From positions 496,001-560,000 of the forward strand of contig JAODTK010001221.1 of NCBI GenBank assembly GCA_026419785.1: a DNA stretch of 64,000 nt, in the 5' to 3' direction. Both the position numbers and the translations under genes were made by a program. Shown here piece after piece: positions 33,609-44,367 of this stretch (positions within the stretch are counted from its first letter, which is position 1; each line of letters opens with the position of its first letter). The stretch is from Sclerodactyla briareus. Its lineage: Eukaryota; Echinodermata; Holothuroidea; Dendrochirotida; Sclerodactylidae. The notes below the pieces were generated by a model. The model was not told the DNA's origin, did not search any database, and was given only the letters and a program-made list of their open reading frames with translations.

Positions 33609-34528
33609 CAGTGTTGGAGGACTCGAGACCGGTCTCGGTCTCGAGACTGATTTTGAAGGACTCGGTCTCGGACTGGGACTCGGCGTTGCGAAAACTGGAC
33701 TCGGGGACTCGCTGTTGGGACTCGGGGACTCGGTCCGAGTCCAGGTTCAAGATGGCACAGAAAAAAATCCACAGGAAATCCCAAAATTTGGGTGGATGAA
33801 TACTGAAGAAATTTTGACATCGACATTGATTAATCATAAATGTACTGTTTTGTTGTCAATGTCTCCAAAATTTGGTCAATTCAAATTTGAAAGTAGCCAA
33901 TAGTGCGTTAGATTGACTGACTGCGCTTGTCGAAATAGCTGTCAGCAGGTGGCCCTCCATGAGACTACACAATGTATACCTGTCTACATCGACTGAATAA
34001 ATGGTGATGTTCTTGAAATGGCCAATGAAAAAATACTTCGACGTGATAACTGCTTCCAGGAGAGTTACTATTGTTCAAGAGTCTGCAAACTGTGGGAGCT
34101 ATAGGTGAGGGATCAGGTGGGGGGTTATATACATAGGTTGTTTAGGGCATTTATTTTGTTAGTTTTGGCAATTGGCACTGCTGCAATGCTATTCGCATTC
34201 ACATGGCTATTGTTATGAACGTTCCCATTGATGACTCGAACTCTAAAAATGGGCACGGGGCAACCGCAAATTTCGCATTGGGATGAATATGCAACATATT
34301 ACATGATGCAACAACTTACTACTGCAATAACTTGCTTCTTTGAACCATATATATACCATTTCAATCCCAATGCAAGTTGGTAATAGGGACTCGAGAATCG
34401 GATCGGGACTCGTACACAAGGACTCTCGGATTTGACTCGGATGTTGAGGACTCGGTTTCGGACTCGGATGGTGAGGACTCTGTCTTGGACTCAGACTCGG
34501 ATGATGGCTGGACTCGACTCCAACACTG
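33609..34528. mobile_element. Non-autonomous hAT element with 8-bp TSD
   Basis: A 920-bp element starts CAGTGTTGGA and ends with the exact inverse TCCAACACTG, and it is flanked on both sides by ATCATTAC (33601-33608 and 34529-34536). An 8-bp duplication with CAGTG-type ends is diagnostic of the hAT superfamily. Both sub-terminal regions (33609-33755 and about 34386-34528) are built from GGACTCGG/CTCGAGAC words in inverted orientation; the interior is unrelated sequence with no transposase. The frames at 33589-33903 and 34243-34557 simply follow the CTCGG repeats. The perfect duplication means the insertion is younger than most neighbouring repeats. Confidence 0.93.
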
Positions 34529-34536
34529 ATCATTAC

Positions 34537-35637
34537 GGCAAAGAACGCTTGTGCCAAACCTTTCCAATGTGGAATAGCCCTTCCTATTTTGAAAGCACGT
34601 TCCCCATTATCATTGAGCTGAATAATTTATTGTACAATTTGTATGGTTTTTGACTACTAAGTCAGAGGAATCTAGGCAGTTATGAATGTGTGTGTGTATG
34701 TGACGCCTAGCCTTGTTTTTTGGCTTGCGCAACCTAGTTGATTGCAGTGTACTCTCTTCCCCTAACACTGCCCACCTCCCTTCCTTTCCTCCTCGCTCCC
34801 TCCCATAACCCTGATTTCCCCTCGCAGGAACCTGGGGGGGGGGGGGAAACAATCCCACAATTCTGGCACATGGATCGTCAACATTGTCCTAGATTCGGTG
34901 CGAAGTCACCCTGTGCAACAGGTGATAAAAAATTTTGGATCCATTTCAGCCACCGCAAACTCCCAGAAGGAAGCTTAATTGTTTGGGGCAATTAAGGTTG
35001 TTCTGCAAGTTTAATTGCTGCATCCCTACTGTAACATAAACTTAGTTTGGTGTACTTTTTCCCACCACAACCAACCACAATAGGTGTGAAGAATATCTGT
35101 TGTTCTATTCTCCCACATCATAAACTTTGAGGATTCCTTTCAGGAGAGCTATTGGGTTAGTGCAGTGTTATGTAACAGTTTGAAGCTTACCCAATCCTTG
35201 CTATGTGTGAATAGCCCACAGTTGTTTGAATAGGGCCTATTGAATTTATCAGAACAATGCATGAGCTACCTTCTATTCCTGTGTCTGTCTTGGGTTTTGC
35301 ACCACTGAATAACCAATGAGGGGGCAGGCAGATATCAACTGTCACTGAGTGGGCATGTGGATACAGTGGTTAGTGTATGGTATGCAGATAAACTTGCTAG
35401 TTCCAATGGAGCCCTGAAACTGAAAGCCAGCTAATCTGTTGTCATTTGGAATTTCACAGTGGGCAGCAATCTTGATCTTTGAGTATTGACCTTTTAGTTT
35501 AGGTAACTGGTATAATGGCTGAAAAATGCTCAGGTTGAAGAAGTGCAGGGTAACTGTTTAAATGGAACCTTGGAAGGCCTAACACCATGGTAACTGCTGA
35601 AGGTTTATGTAGTTATTGTCAGTTGGGTGTGGGGAGG
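34537..35637. other. No gene recognised; G run
   Basis: It contains an 11-13 nt G run near 34,834-34,846. No exon or repeat supported. Confidence 0.45.
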
Positions 35638-36547
35638 GGGACCGCCCGATGTTCATAAGGCCTTTTATCATAAGGCATTTTGATCCAAGGCCCGTTATTC
35701 ATAACGTGCAAATTTTCGGAAAAAGGGTCTGTTATTCATAATGACTAGAAAGGTCCGATATTCATAATTAAAAAAGGGGTCTTTGTTCATGAGGTTCGAT
35801 ATTCATAATGACCGAAAAGGCCCGTTTTCATAATTATCAAAAGGGTCTGTTATTCATAACAGAGCACAAGGTCCGATATTCATAATAGTAAAAAAGGTCG
35901 ATATTCATAATAGTAGAAAAGGTCCGATATTCATAATGGCGAAAAGGTCGCTAATTCATAATAGCAAAAGAGGTCCGTTATTCATAATCGCGAAAAAGGT
36001 CGTTATTCATGTGTTTCTTTTCAATGATATACTTGCCAAGCAGATGATTCTACCTATGCAAGGTTCGGCAAGGATGCAACCCTAAAACTGCACTTTTGAG
36101 CTGCGTCCATGGCAGATTCACGACCGGTGTTTTGTTTTCCTATTATGAATAACGGACCCTTTTTCCTATTATGAATAACGGACCCTTTTTCCTATTATGA
36201 ATAACGGACCCTTTTTCCTATTATGAATATCGGACCTTTTTCCATTATGAATATCGGACCTTTTTTTCGCTCATTAATGAATAACGGACCCTTTTTCCTA
36301 TTATGAATAACGGACCTTTTTCCTATTATGAATAACGGACCTTTTTCCTATTATGAATAACGGACCTTTTCACTATTATGAATATCGGACCTTCTGTTGT
36401 GATTATGAATATCGGACCTTGTGAATAAAGAACCTTTTCGGCCATATGAATAACGGGCCTTATGAACAAAAGGCCTTATGAATAAAAGGCCTTCTGACAA
36501 ACGAACCACCTATGCAATAAAACCCTTATGAAACATCGGCTGTCACC
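35638..36547. mobile_element. Fold-back element, copy 1
   Basis: Long inverted repeat whose arms are themselves tandem arrays. The left arm repeats a unit of about 25 bp containing GGTCCGATATTCATAAT (35,640-36,010); the right arm repeats the reverse complement, containing ATTATGAATAACGGACC (36,140-36,470). The arms are separated by about 125 bp of unique sequence starting GTGTTTCTTTTCAATGATAT. The outermost ends are also inverted: CCCGATGTTCATAAGG on the left against CCTTATGAAACATCGG and CTGTCACC on the right. No coding sequence is present. The design resembles fold-back transposons such as Drosophila FB and the sea urchin TU family, which also have long inverted repeats made of short direct repeats. 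A second copy lies at 37434-38394. Confidence 0.88.
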
Positions 36548-36735
36548 GTGAGGAGAGGGGTAATTCCAGAATGCCTGAGGGTGTGGGCAGTTAATGGGAA
36601 TCATGGTCTTGTTTATAGGCTTTTTGATTAGTTGGTTTGTTTGGTGGCAGGCTAGGTGAGTATAAATTTTAGTGGCCATGGCTGATGTATAATACCCACA
36701 TCGAATACCCTGTGTGCATGGACAGTCAAATGTGG

Positions 36736-37252
36736 GCAATTGGTCAATTGTAAAGCGACTCACATACGTGATTATGCGTGCGTTATTTCACTGGATGGTG
36801 AGCAATTGTCAATTGTAAAGCGACTCACATAGGTGATTACACGTGCGTTATTTCACTGAATGGTGAGCAATTGTCAATTGTAAGCGACTCACATAGGTGA
36901 TTACATGTGCGTTATTTCACTGAATGGTGAGCATTGTCAATTGTAAAGCGACTCACATACGTGATTATGCGTGCGTTATTTCACTGGATGGTTAGCAATT
37001 GTCAATTGTAAAGCGACTCACATAGGTGATTACGCGTGCGTTATTTCACTGAATGGTGAGCAATTGTCAATTGTAAAGCGACTCAGATAGGTGATTACAT
37101 GTGCGTTATTTCACTGAATGGTGAGGCAATTGTCAATTGTAAAGCGACTCACATACGTGATTATGCGTGCGTTATTTCACTGAATGGTGGCAATTGGTCA
37201 ATTGTAAGCGACTCACATAGGTGATTACATGTGCGTTATTTCACTGATTGGT
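36736..37252. repeat. 65-bp minisatellite, ~8 units
   Basis: GTCAATTGTAAAGCGACTC, CACATAGGTGATTAC and GTGCGTTATTTCACTGAATG recur every 65 bp. Two unit types alternate irregularly (CACATACGTGATTATGCG and CACATAGGTGATTACANG). It fills most of the gap between the two fold-back elements. Confidence 0.92.
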
Positions 37253-37433
37253 GAGCCACAAAGCCTACTCTTAAGGTGTGTCGTTTTACTGGGATTATGT
37301 AGGAGAAATATGGAAGCTTGCCTATTAGTGGAATCGTTCCCAGAATTGGTGATCCCTCAGTGTCTGAGAGGCATGTTAAAGGCTGGTCATGTCCAGCAAT
37401 CTATGACATCACGTGTGGAACAATTTAAAGGCT

Positions 37434-38394
37434 GTCCCCAAACGGCCGCCAGATGTCCATAGGGCCTTTTATTCATAAGGCCTTTTGTTCATAAGGCCCG
37501 TTATTCATACTGTGGCAAATGTTCGGGAAAAGGGTCCGTTATTCATAATGACCAAAAAGGTCCGATATTCATAATAGAAAAGGGGTCTTTGTTCATAAGG
37601 CCGATATTCATAATGACCAAAAAGGTCCGATATTCATAATGACCAAAAAGGTCCGATATTCATAATTGTAAAAAAGGTCCGATATTCATAATTGTAAAAA
37701 AGGTCCGATATTCATATGGCGAAAAAGGTCCGTAATTCATAAAGCGAAAGGGGTCCATTATTCATAATAGCAAAAGAGGTCCGTTATTCATAATCGTGAA
37801 AAAGGTCCGTTATTCATAATGTGTTTCTTTCAATGATATACTTGCCAAACAGATGATTCTATCTATGCGAGGTCCGGTAAGGATGCAAACACTAAACTGC
37901 ACCTTTTTGTCAGTTGCGATCCCTGGCAGATCCACCAACCGTTGTTTGTTTTCCTATTATGAATAACGGACCTTTTTTCCTATTATGAATAACGGACCTT
38001 TTTTCCTATTATGAATAACGGACCTTTTTTCCTATTATGAATAACGGACCTTTTTTTCCATTATGAATAACGGACCTTTTTCCTATTATGAATAACGGAC
38101 CTTTTTTCCTATTATGAATAACGGACCTTTTTTCCTATTATGAATAACGGACCTTTTTTCCTATTATGAATAACGGACCTTTTTCCTATTATGAATAACG
38201 GACCTTTTTTTCCATTATGAATAACGGACCTTTTTTCCTATTATGAATAACGGACCTTTTTCCTATTATGAATAACGGACCTTTTTTTCCATTATGAATA
38301 ACGGGCCTTATGAACAGAAGGCCTTATGAATAGAAGGCCTTATGATAAACAGACCTTATGAATAAAACCCTTATGAACATCGGACTGTCACCCC
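37434..38394. mobile_element. Fold-back element, copy 2
   Basis: Same architecture and same orientation as the copy at 35638-36547: a left arm of GGTCCGATATTCATAAT-type units, a unique centre beginning GTGTTTCTTTCAATGATATA (about 37,818-37,950), a right arm of about 14 ATTATGAATAACGGACC units and an end reading CCTTATGAACATCGG then ACTGTCACCCC. The two centres are clearly homologous but differ by scattered changes, while the right-arm units are nearly uniform, as expected if arm units are homogenised more recently than the centres diverged. No coding sequence. Confidence 0.88.
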
Positions 38395-38417
38395 ATACAG
38401 AACCTAACACAGCAAAT

Positions 38418-38644
38418 GCTGCTTTTTTGCATCATATTACAGAAAGACGAAAGTAGGTATTCACTAGGAAAGAGATGAGAATTTTAGTCCTCAAAATATT
38501 TTGTGAATCTTGATAGGTTTTCAATCAGATCCCATCTATATAGTTAGTACAGATTTTCAAAATCATGTTTACATTGACTTTTTGTATCATAGGTGATCCT
38601 GGCGTCCCCCCCGTGATGTCACAAGGCAAATTTTTGCATCGCTG
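38418..38644. repeat. Dispersed repeat, copy 2 (GTGATGTCACAAGGC type)
   Basis: GCTGCTTTTTTGCATCAT, ATTACAGAAAGAC and CCCCCCGTGATGTCACAAGGC in the same order as at 26514-26726. It begins 24 bp after fold-back copy 2 ends. Confidence 0.65.
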
Positions 38645-38959
38645 ATTGGGCCTTAATCGGTTACCAAAACGCTCGAATCGCTGAAATTGGTCTAGAAGGT
38701 TTCGGCTGCCATAATTTAGTGTATAGAAAGTACCAAAAGTTTAATTATATTTACATAACCCTTGGCCTTTAAGAAAAACAGGAATTGTATGACCACTCTG
38801 ATAATAATGACTAGCCCCATCCAAAGGTGAAAGTATTGATCTGGTGGTTTACCTAGCACTGCATAAGTGGGAGGGAAATAATTGCTAGGTAGAATGTCAC
38901 AAATGAAAGTCATGGCTTCTGGCTCGACCTAATGATATTAAAGAAAGAGACATGGGTGA

Positions 38960-39475
38960 TCACTTATGATGGCGTGTATGATTCCTCCGAAACCATGAGA
39001 CCGATTTTGATTGGGAATTTTGTGTGTGATATCGGTTGGTGAATAATTCAGGGCACTGTACATAGTCAGGAGTAAACTGGTTTTTTTTGGAGTCGTTAGG
39101 CAGATTACCGGCTAGGTGTGTGGTTTAGCACATAGGCGCAAAATGACCCTGATTTTAGTAGATGGAATGATTAGATTTTCAGCATGGATTATAGTGTTCT
39201 GGTCGTCAAATTTACATAATGTGGGCAAAATTTCCAAGTTTGTCAGATTTCTACAACCCTTGGTGCTTATGGCCCTTTAGTCCTGAAAAACCTGAACATT
39301 AATATAGGGTCGCTCATTGTCATTCATTGCGTCAAATTCGGAAGAAATGTTTGTGCAAATTTGGGTAAATTTTTGACCATTTCCACAAAACCTAATGGAT
39401 GTGGTCTGCCATTGGCCCTGAGAGATTCAAAATGTGAGTTGATGTCACTGTCTAATTTGCATATTTCAGGTAAAT
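38960..39475. repeat. Degenerate repeat with ATTTGCAT-like core, block 1
   Basis: Related phrases CAAATTTACATAATGTGGGC (about 39209), CAAATTCGGAAGAAATGTTT (39331) and TAATTTGCATATTTCAGG (39454) recur about every 120 bp, each followed by a TTTCCAAGTTTGTCAGATTT-like string. The family resembles the block at 40500-41130. Confidence 0.5.
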
Positions 39476-40499
39476 CTTAGGGCTTTACGCGATAATCGGA
39501 TCGAACATCGAATCAGGCTGATATTAGCACTACCGACCTAACATCGGATCGGCAGAGCAATCCACTGAATTTACTGATGTTTCGCTACTGAATTACTAAG
39601 TCTCCACACAGGTCACAGGCACCCATGGGGTGCAAGCGCACAGTTGCAATACATGCCAGCAATACATGCCAGCTAGCATAAATTACGGTTGAACTCTTAA
39701 CAGCCCGTAGTGGTCAGTCAACTATTTTCATGACAAATCACATACAGGTCCTAAAAAAATCAGCCTAATCAATAATTTTCCAAAACCTAAACTCCAACTT
39801 ACATAGTCATCGTCACGTGTAGTATCTGGGCGGAATGATGCTACGGATGAAAGTGGTAAACAACATTGCTATATTTTTTGGAGCACGCAAAATGTTATTA
39901 ATTCAGAGCAGCATTGACTAGGCTGTACTGAGTGGTGGAGGTAGTGCCAGACATTGCGATAATTTTGGAGTCAATTAAATGTAATTACTTCAGTGTCAGC
40001 AACATGTGACAACCAGGTTTCAGCTATTACAGTGACTAACGTTAGCTTTTAAGCGCATAAAAGCTAGTAAAACACAAACTAGTGATCGAATCGCTCCCAA
40101 TTTTTGAGTTTTCTTATGAAACAACGTTCAGCTGATATGTGTGATCAAATTGTTTAATCAACAATTTTGTTTTAGAATGGCTTACATTTGAAGGGTGTGG
40201 GTGCTCACTTTCCATAGGAGGTTCTCGAAAGATATAACCATACACCTATACACTTAACCAATGGAACAAAACCAACCTGCCATATACAGTATGTTACGTA
40301 ATAGTTGAATGCGCCATCATCGGATCGTTCGAAAACCTCAGCCGATGTTTGAAAGGAAAACCTCATCCCATTCGGATCAACAAAGTCATTTCGTCCTGGT
40401 AAAGGAGTCTAGTAATTATATTCAATTGCAAGTAGATTTGCAATTAGATTTGTAGATACGGTCCACCTCCGATCGTAAGATATTCAAAATTAGGGAAGA
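39476..40499. other. Possible insertion between two repeat blocks
   Basis: The flanking blocks belong to one repeat family, so this stretch may be an insertion. It starts with AGGGCTTTACGCGATAATCG and ATCGGATC words (39478-39560), and ATCGGATC words return near 40,319-40,375, but no clean terminal inverted repeat or target duplication was found. Confidence 0.3.
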
Positions 40500-41130
40500 G
40501 GCCACTGGAGGTCAGTGAATGTGTCTGTTCGCATAATCTATGCAAACTTAGTCACATTTTCACAACCTTGGTACACTGGTCCAAGTTATCAGATCCAACC
40601 AACATTCAGTCTTATATATCCCCGGGACACTGGGGAAGTGTCCGGGGATATTATGGTTTTGGTGTGGAGCCATTGCCATCCCACGCGACCGCCAGAAACT
40701 TCAGGCCAATACTCTTTCATGTTCATGCCGATTATCTGGAACTGTGGTATACATGTCCGCCCTAGTGAAATTTTGAATGAATTCGAAGTGGGCATCACGG
40801 CAATACTGGGGGCCCCTAATTTGCATAATTCACTCAAATTTTCAAGTTAGTCAATTTGAATGATACTTGGTGGGTAAGGGACTATAGTTGGATCCGAAAA
40901 TGTCAGGTCCTTTTAAGTCCATGTGGAGGTCAAATTAGCATAATTTATGTGATTTTCCAAACTTTGTCAAATTTTGAACGAAAACTTAGGCGATGTTAAA
41001 GTTACCAGGGCCATTTCAAGGCCATTGTGGGTCAAATTTGCATAATTTAATGTACTTTGTGTTAACTTTCCATAGATGACAATCAAACTTGGTGGATGAA
41101 GGCTATCTTAAGTTTTTCTGAACCAAAATG
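40500..41130. repeat. Degenerate repeat with ATTTGCAT-like core, block 2
   Basis: TTTGCATAATTCACTC (about 40820), TTAGCATAATTTATGTG (40933) and TTTGCATAATTTAATG (41037), each followed by a TTTCCAAACTTTGTCAAATTT-like string and an AACTTGGTGGATG-like string, are spaced about 105-115 bp. An earlier relative is near 40527. The 111-codon plus frame at 40515-40850 is inside this block and is not taken as a gene. Confidence 0.6.
40616..40651. repeat. 15-bp hairpin
   Basis: ATATCCCCGGGACACT and AGTGTCCGGGGATAT are inverse copies with one extra base on the left, separated by GGGGA. Confidence 0.85.
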
Positions 41131-41351
41131 GGGTCTTTATAGGAATTTTTACTTATTTTCTTCACAATGATTTTTACTCAATAAGCCCGGATATACATGT
41201 GGGGCCCCCAAAAAAAAAAAGTTTCCCCGCCTACACATGTCTAGTTGAATTTGAAGGTGAGATTGGTCACTGGTAATTTGTAAACGTTCAGAGGTTTAGC
41301 AACCACAAGGCTGCTTTTAGATCCTGCTGTTATTATCTGCTAACTACAACT
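41131..41351. other. No gene recognised
   Basis: Short spacer with a run of ten A near 41,211. Confidence 0.4.
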
Positions 41352-41524
41352 GACTGCTGAAATCTGGTTGGTTGAAACCGACTGAATACCTTGACAGAGA
41401 CAACCATAATTGCCAAACAGTACAGACTAGATTGCTCTTTCGACTGCTGAAACCCGGATGGTTGAAACCAATTAAATTTATACCTTCACAGAGAAAACCA
41501 CTAATTCCAAACAGTACAGACTAG
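41352..41524. repeat. Two-copy ~90-bp duplication
   Basis: GACTGCTGAAATCTGGTTGG..AACAGTACAGACTAG at 41352-41430 is repeated as GACTGCTGAAACCCGGATGG..AACAGTACAGACTAG at 41442-41524. Just after it, GTTCAGCTAGAATCCCAC and GTTCAGGTTCCTATTTG begin another weaker pair. Confidence 0.85.
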
Positions 41525-43584
41525 TGGTTCAGCTAGAATCCCACTTGCATAACTTGCGAGTGTTTCATCATTAAGAAACTGAAGGCAAGACTAGCCGTTC
41601 AGGTTCCTATTTGTATAATTTGCAAGTTGGTAATAAAAAGTACTTAACTATTTTGTTTGAAACAAGTGACATTACATGAATACAATGCCACAATCGAACA
41701 AAAGCTCACTACTGAGGTCAATTACGCAAAGACCTTGCGCACAGATCAAGATTGAATGACGGTTTAGCAAGGCACATGTTAGTAAAACGATGCGCTTGGC
41801 ACTTCACTAGTGCTGGGCTTATGGGTAATCTTGGACCAAAATGTACATCACTCATTTAAACAAAAGGTGGCTCCTCAGTAAGACAAGTCTAGATTTGGTA
41901 GATAGATGTTGTAGACCGAATCTAATTTTTGAGACCTGGTGGTTCGTTGGCACTGAAGTTCCTCTTTGAAACTGTTGAAAGAGACATACCAATTGGAGTA
42001 ATTGGAGTTTCCTGCAGGCTGGGGGTTGTAGCAGTGGCTAGGGTTGGCTAAGCTGTTCACCTAGAACATCAGAAGTGATTATTAGGAGGGGGCTAACTAT
42101 GTTAGACCTAGGAAGACAACTGGCTATGTATTGATGTGTGTCAGGAACCTTGAATACGTAATAGTAAATGAATACCATGTGGGGTGGCCCACTCAAAGTC
42201 TCTTCAGTGTAAAACTTGTATGTAGGATGTAAGTGTAATGTAAGCAGGGTGTTTCCAGGGGTGCGAAGATCTTGAGAAAAAAAGTGTTTGGCGGAGGGAG
42301 TTTACTGTGTGAAAATGATAATGTGAGGAACATCTGCAAAAAGTGTGTGTGGGTGTCAGGAGGGGGAAGGGGGGGGTGGTTGCTCCCAAGAGTCTGGCAA
42401 TGAGTTTTAGAGTTTTCTTGGTCTGGCATTTGTTGAGAAAAATATAGGTAGAATTATTGTGGGAGCATATTGTAAACATTTGTGGACTGTTTCTTTTTGT
42501 CTTTTCAGGAGGACATGTTGATTTGTTTCACACAATGTTTTACTGGAGGATGTAAGTATACATATTTATACGATGGACAGTGTAAACATAAAAGACGTTT
42601 GGCTGTACTCTCTGGAGCGGGAGGGGGGGATCCCAAGGTATCTGTAAATAATTCAATGCAAAAACATGAAAAATGCACATGCCCCATTGGACTTTGGAAC
42701 TCTGACCACGTGTACCTTTGAAGATCAACTAGTCAGTCTATTTTTAATTAACCATGGCCAAGTTGCCGGGTGAGCTATGTGATATGCATGGGTATCTATA
42801 TCTTACTATCGTCTGTCGACGGTGTCTGTTTCCACACAATGGTACTTGAAGTGAATCTCTCTCACAAGTTTTCAGTTAATTTTTTCAAAGGTACACATAA
42901 TTGGTCCTTTGGTAGAGGGCAACCGGGAAGGGGGGGGGGGGGGGGGGGTCGTGAATTCTGAATTCAAAATTAACGTGAATAACAGTCCTAATGAGGGTCC
43001 AATTGCCGTACCTTCGGTGGGTCTGAGAATTTTGTGGGCCTAGGCTGATTATATATACTGATCGTGCAAATAATCTGCCCGAATCGATTACCGATTAAAA
43101 TTTGAACACTAGAAAGAAGAGCCTCTGCGAATTACAAAAAAGTGAAACCCCATGTAAAATAGTCTTTGTAAAATAGTGATTCTTGTTACAACTGTTCGTC
43201 CAAGATGGGACAAAATTTCGACGAAACCTTGTTGTGAGGTTTGTCAAGGTGTTTATTAGGACACGCAAATCACACAAAGAAACTGCTGTCTATTGCTAAT
43301 GTGGAGGTGGTGAGAAGGATGGGACAGGAGATAGCTGCATGAAGGAAAACGAGGGTGCCAGCATTATGCAACCTTGCTTTCTATAAGTTTAGAACTTCAA
43401 TCCCTGATCTGGTCATGAAAAATCTCTAGACTTCTGATTGAAAGACTTTCATGAATTGTTCAGGTTATACCAGAAATTGTGACTTCTGCCATATTCTCCA
43501 CAGTTAATTATTAGCCTTTTTTAATATCATGAGCATGATTTTTGGAGAGAGAGCCCCTCTACTCCAAGCAAACACCCTATCACA
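41525..43584. other. No gene recognised; G19 run
   Basis: It contains a 19-G run at 42930-42948. The open frames around 42193-42721 overlap on both strands and are not recognised. Confidence 0.45.
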
Positions 43585-43990
43585 AGCAGTGGCGTAAATA
43601 CCCAATTTTCCGAAGGGGGGTTGGTGTGAACTTCTGGGATACGATAGATGTTCGGTCGAGACCAACGTTTTTGATTGACTATTTTGAAAGTTCCCAGGTT
43701 TTTTTTTTCCGGGCGACCTTCGGTGAGGTTGAAGTTAATGACGCGGGGGAGGGGTGGTGGTGGCCAATAGTTCCCGTAGGTGGCGTCCGTACAACGTCCA
43801 TTTGTAACAGTTTTTGTGGAATGTCTTACGTCACGAAACATCCGCTTCGGGGGGGTCTATTCAAGGGTCCTTAAAATCGGCTTATATCGTCGGCTGCTCA
43901 GAGACCAATTTTGCCGCTAGGGTCGACTTTGCAATATTCGGGGGGAGGGGGGTTCACAACACCCACACCCCTTGCCATATGACACCCTGA
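43585..43990. mobile_element. CpG-rich repeat block starting CAGTGGCGT
   Basis: It starts AGCAGTGGCGTAAATACCC and is followed by CpG-rich sequence with G runs, including an internal GGTGGCGTCCGTACAACG near 43,790. The start resembles the minus-strand end at 10641-10700. Overlapping open frames on both strands (43527-43841 and 43542-43874) are not recognised. The far end is not identified. Confidence 0.35.
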
Positions 43991-44367
43991 AATCATAGAT
44001 TTTCAGACATTTTCTCTACGGTTAGATAACAGAAGATTCGCAAGAGATATCCTCTGGCGCCTGATGGTATTACGTTTATAATTTTCAATCATTACAGACG
44101 ACCCTGATCTATATTCTGACGAGTCCTCATGACAAGACTTGAGGACTACGAAGGTTACAGCTTTCTGCAGCCCAATCATAGGACATACTGCATACACGAA
44201 CCACATACAACCAATCACCCTCCCAGCACGCCATCGTACGATACTAAGGAACCGTTAAAGTGAGTTTTCATTCCTAGTGGGGATGAAGGGGAAAAAAGTG
44301 TTCGTATGGAGGTGGGGGGCTAGTTTTTGCTTGAGCAGATCAAACTTGAGAAATTTGAGTATCTTCA
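43991..44367. other. No gene recognised
   Basis: Unique-looking sequence leading into the 14-bp minisatellite. Confidence 0.4.

Noticed and set aside
33589-33903. Plus-strand 104-codon Gly/Leu-rich frame
   Set aside because: It is the CTCGG sub-repeat of a hAT element read through.
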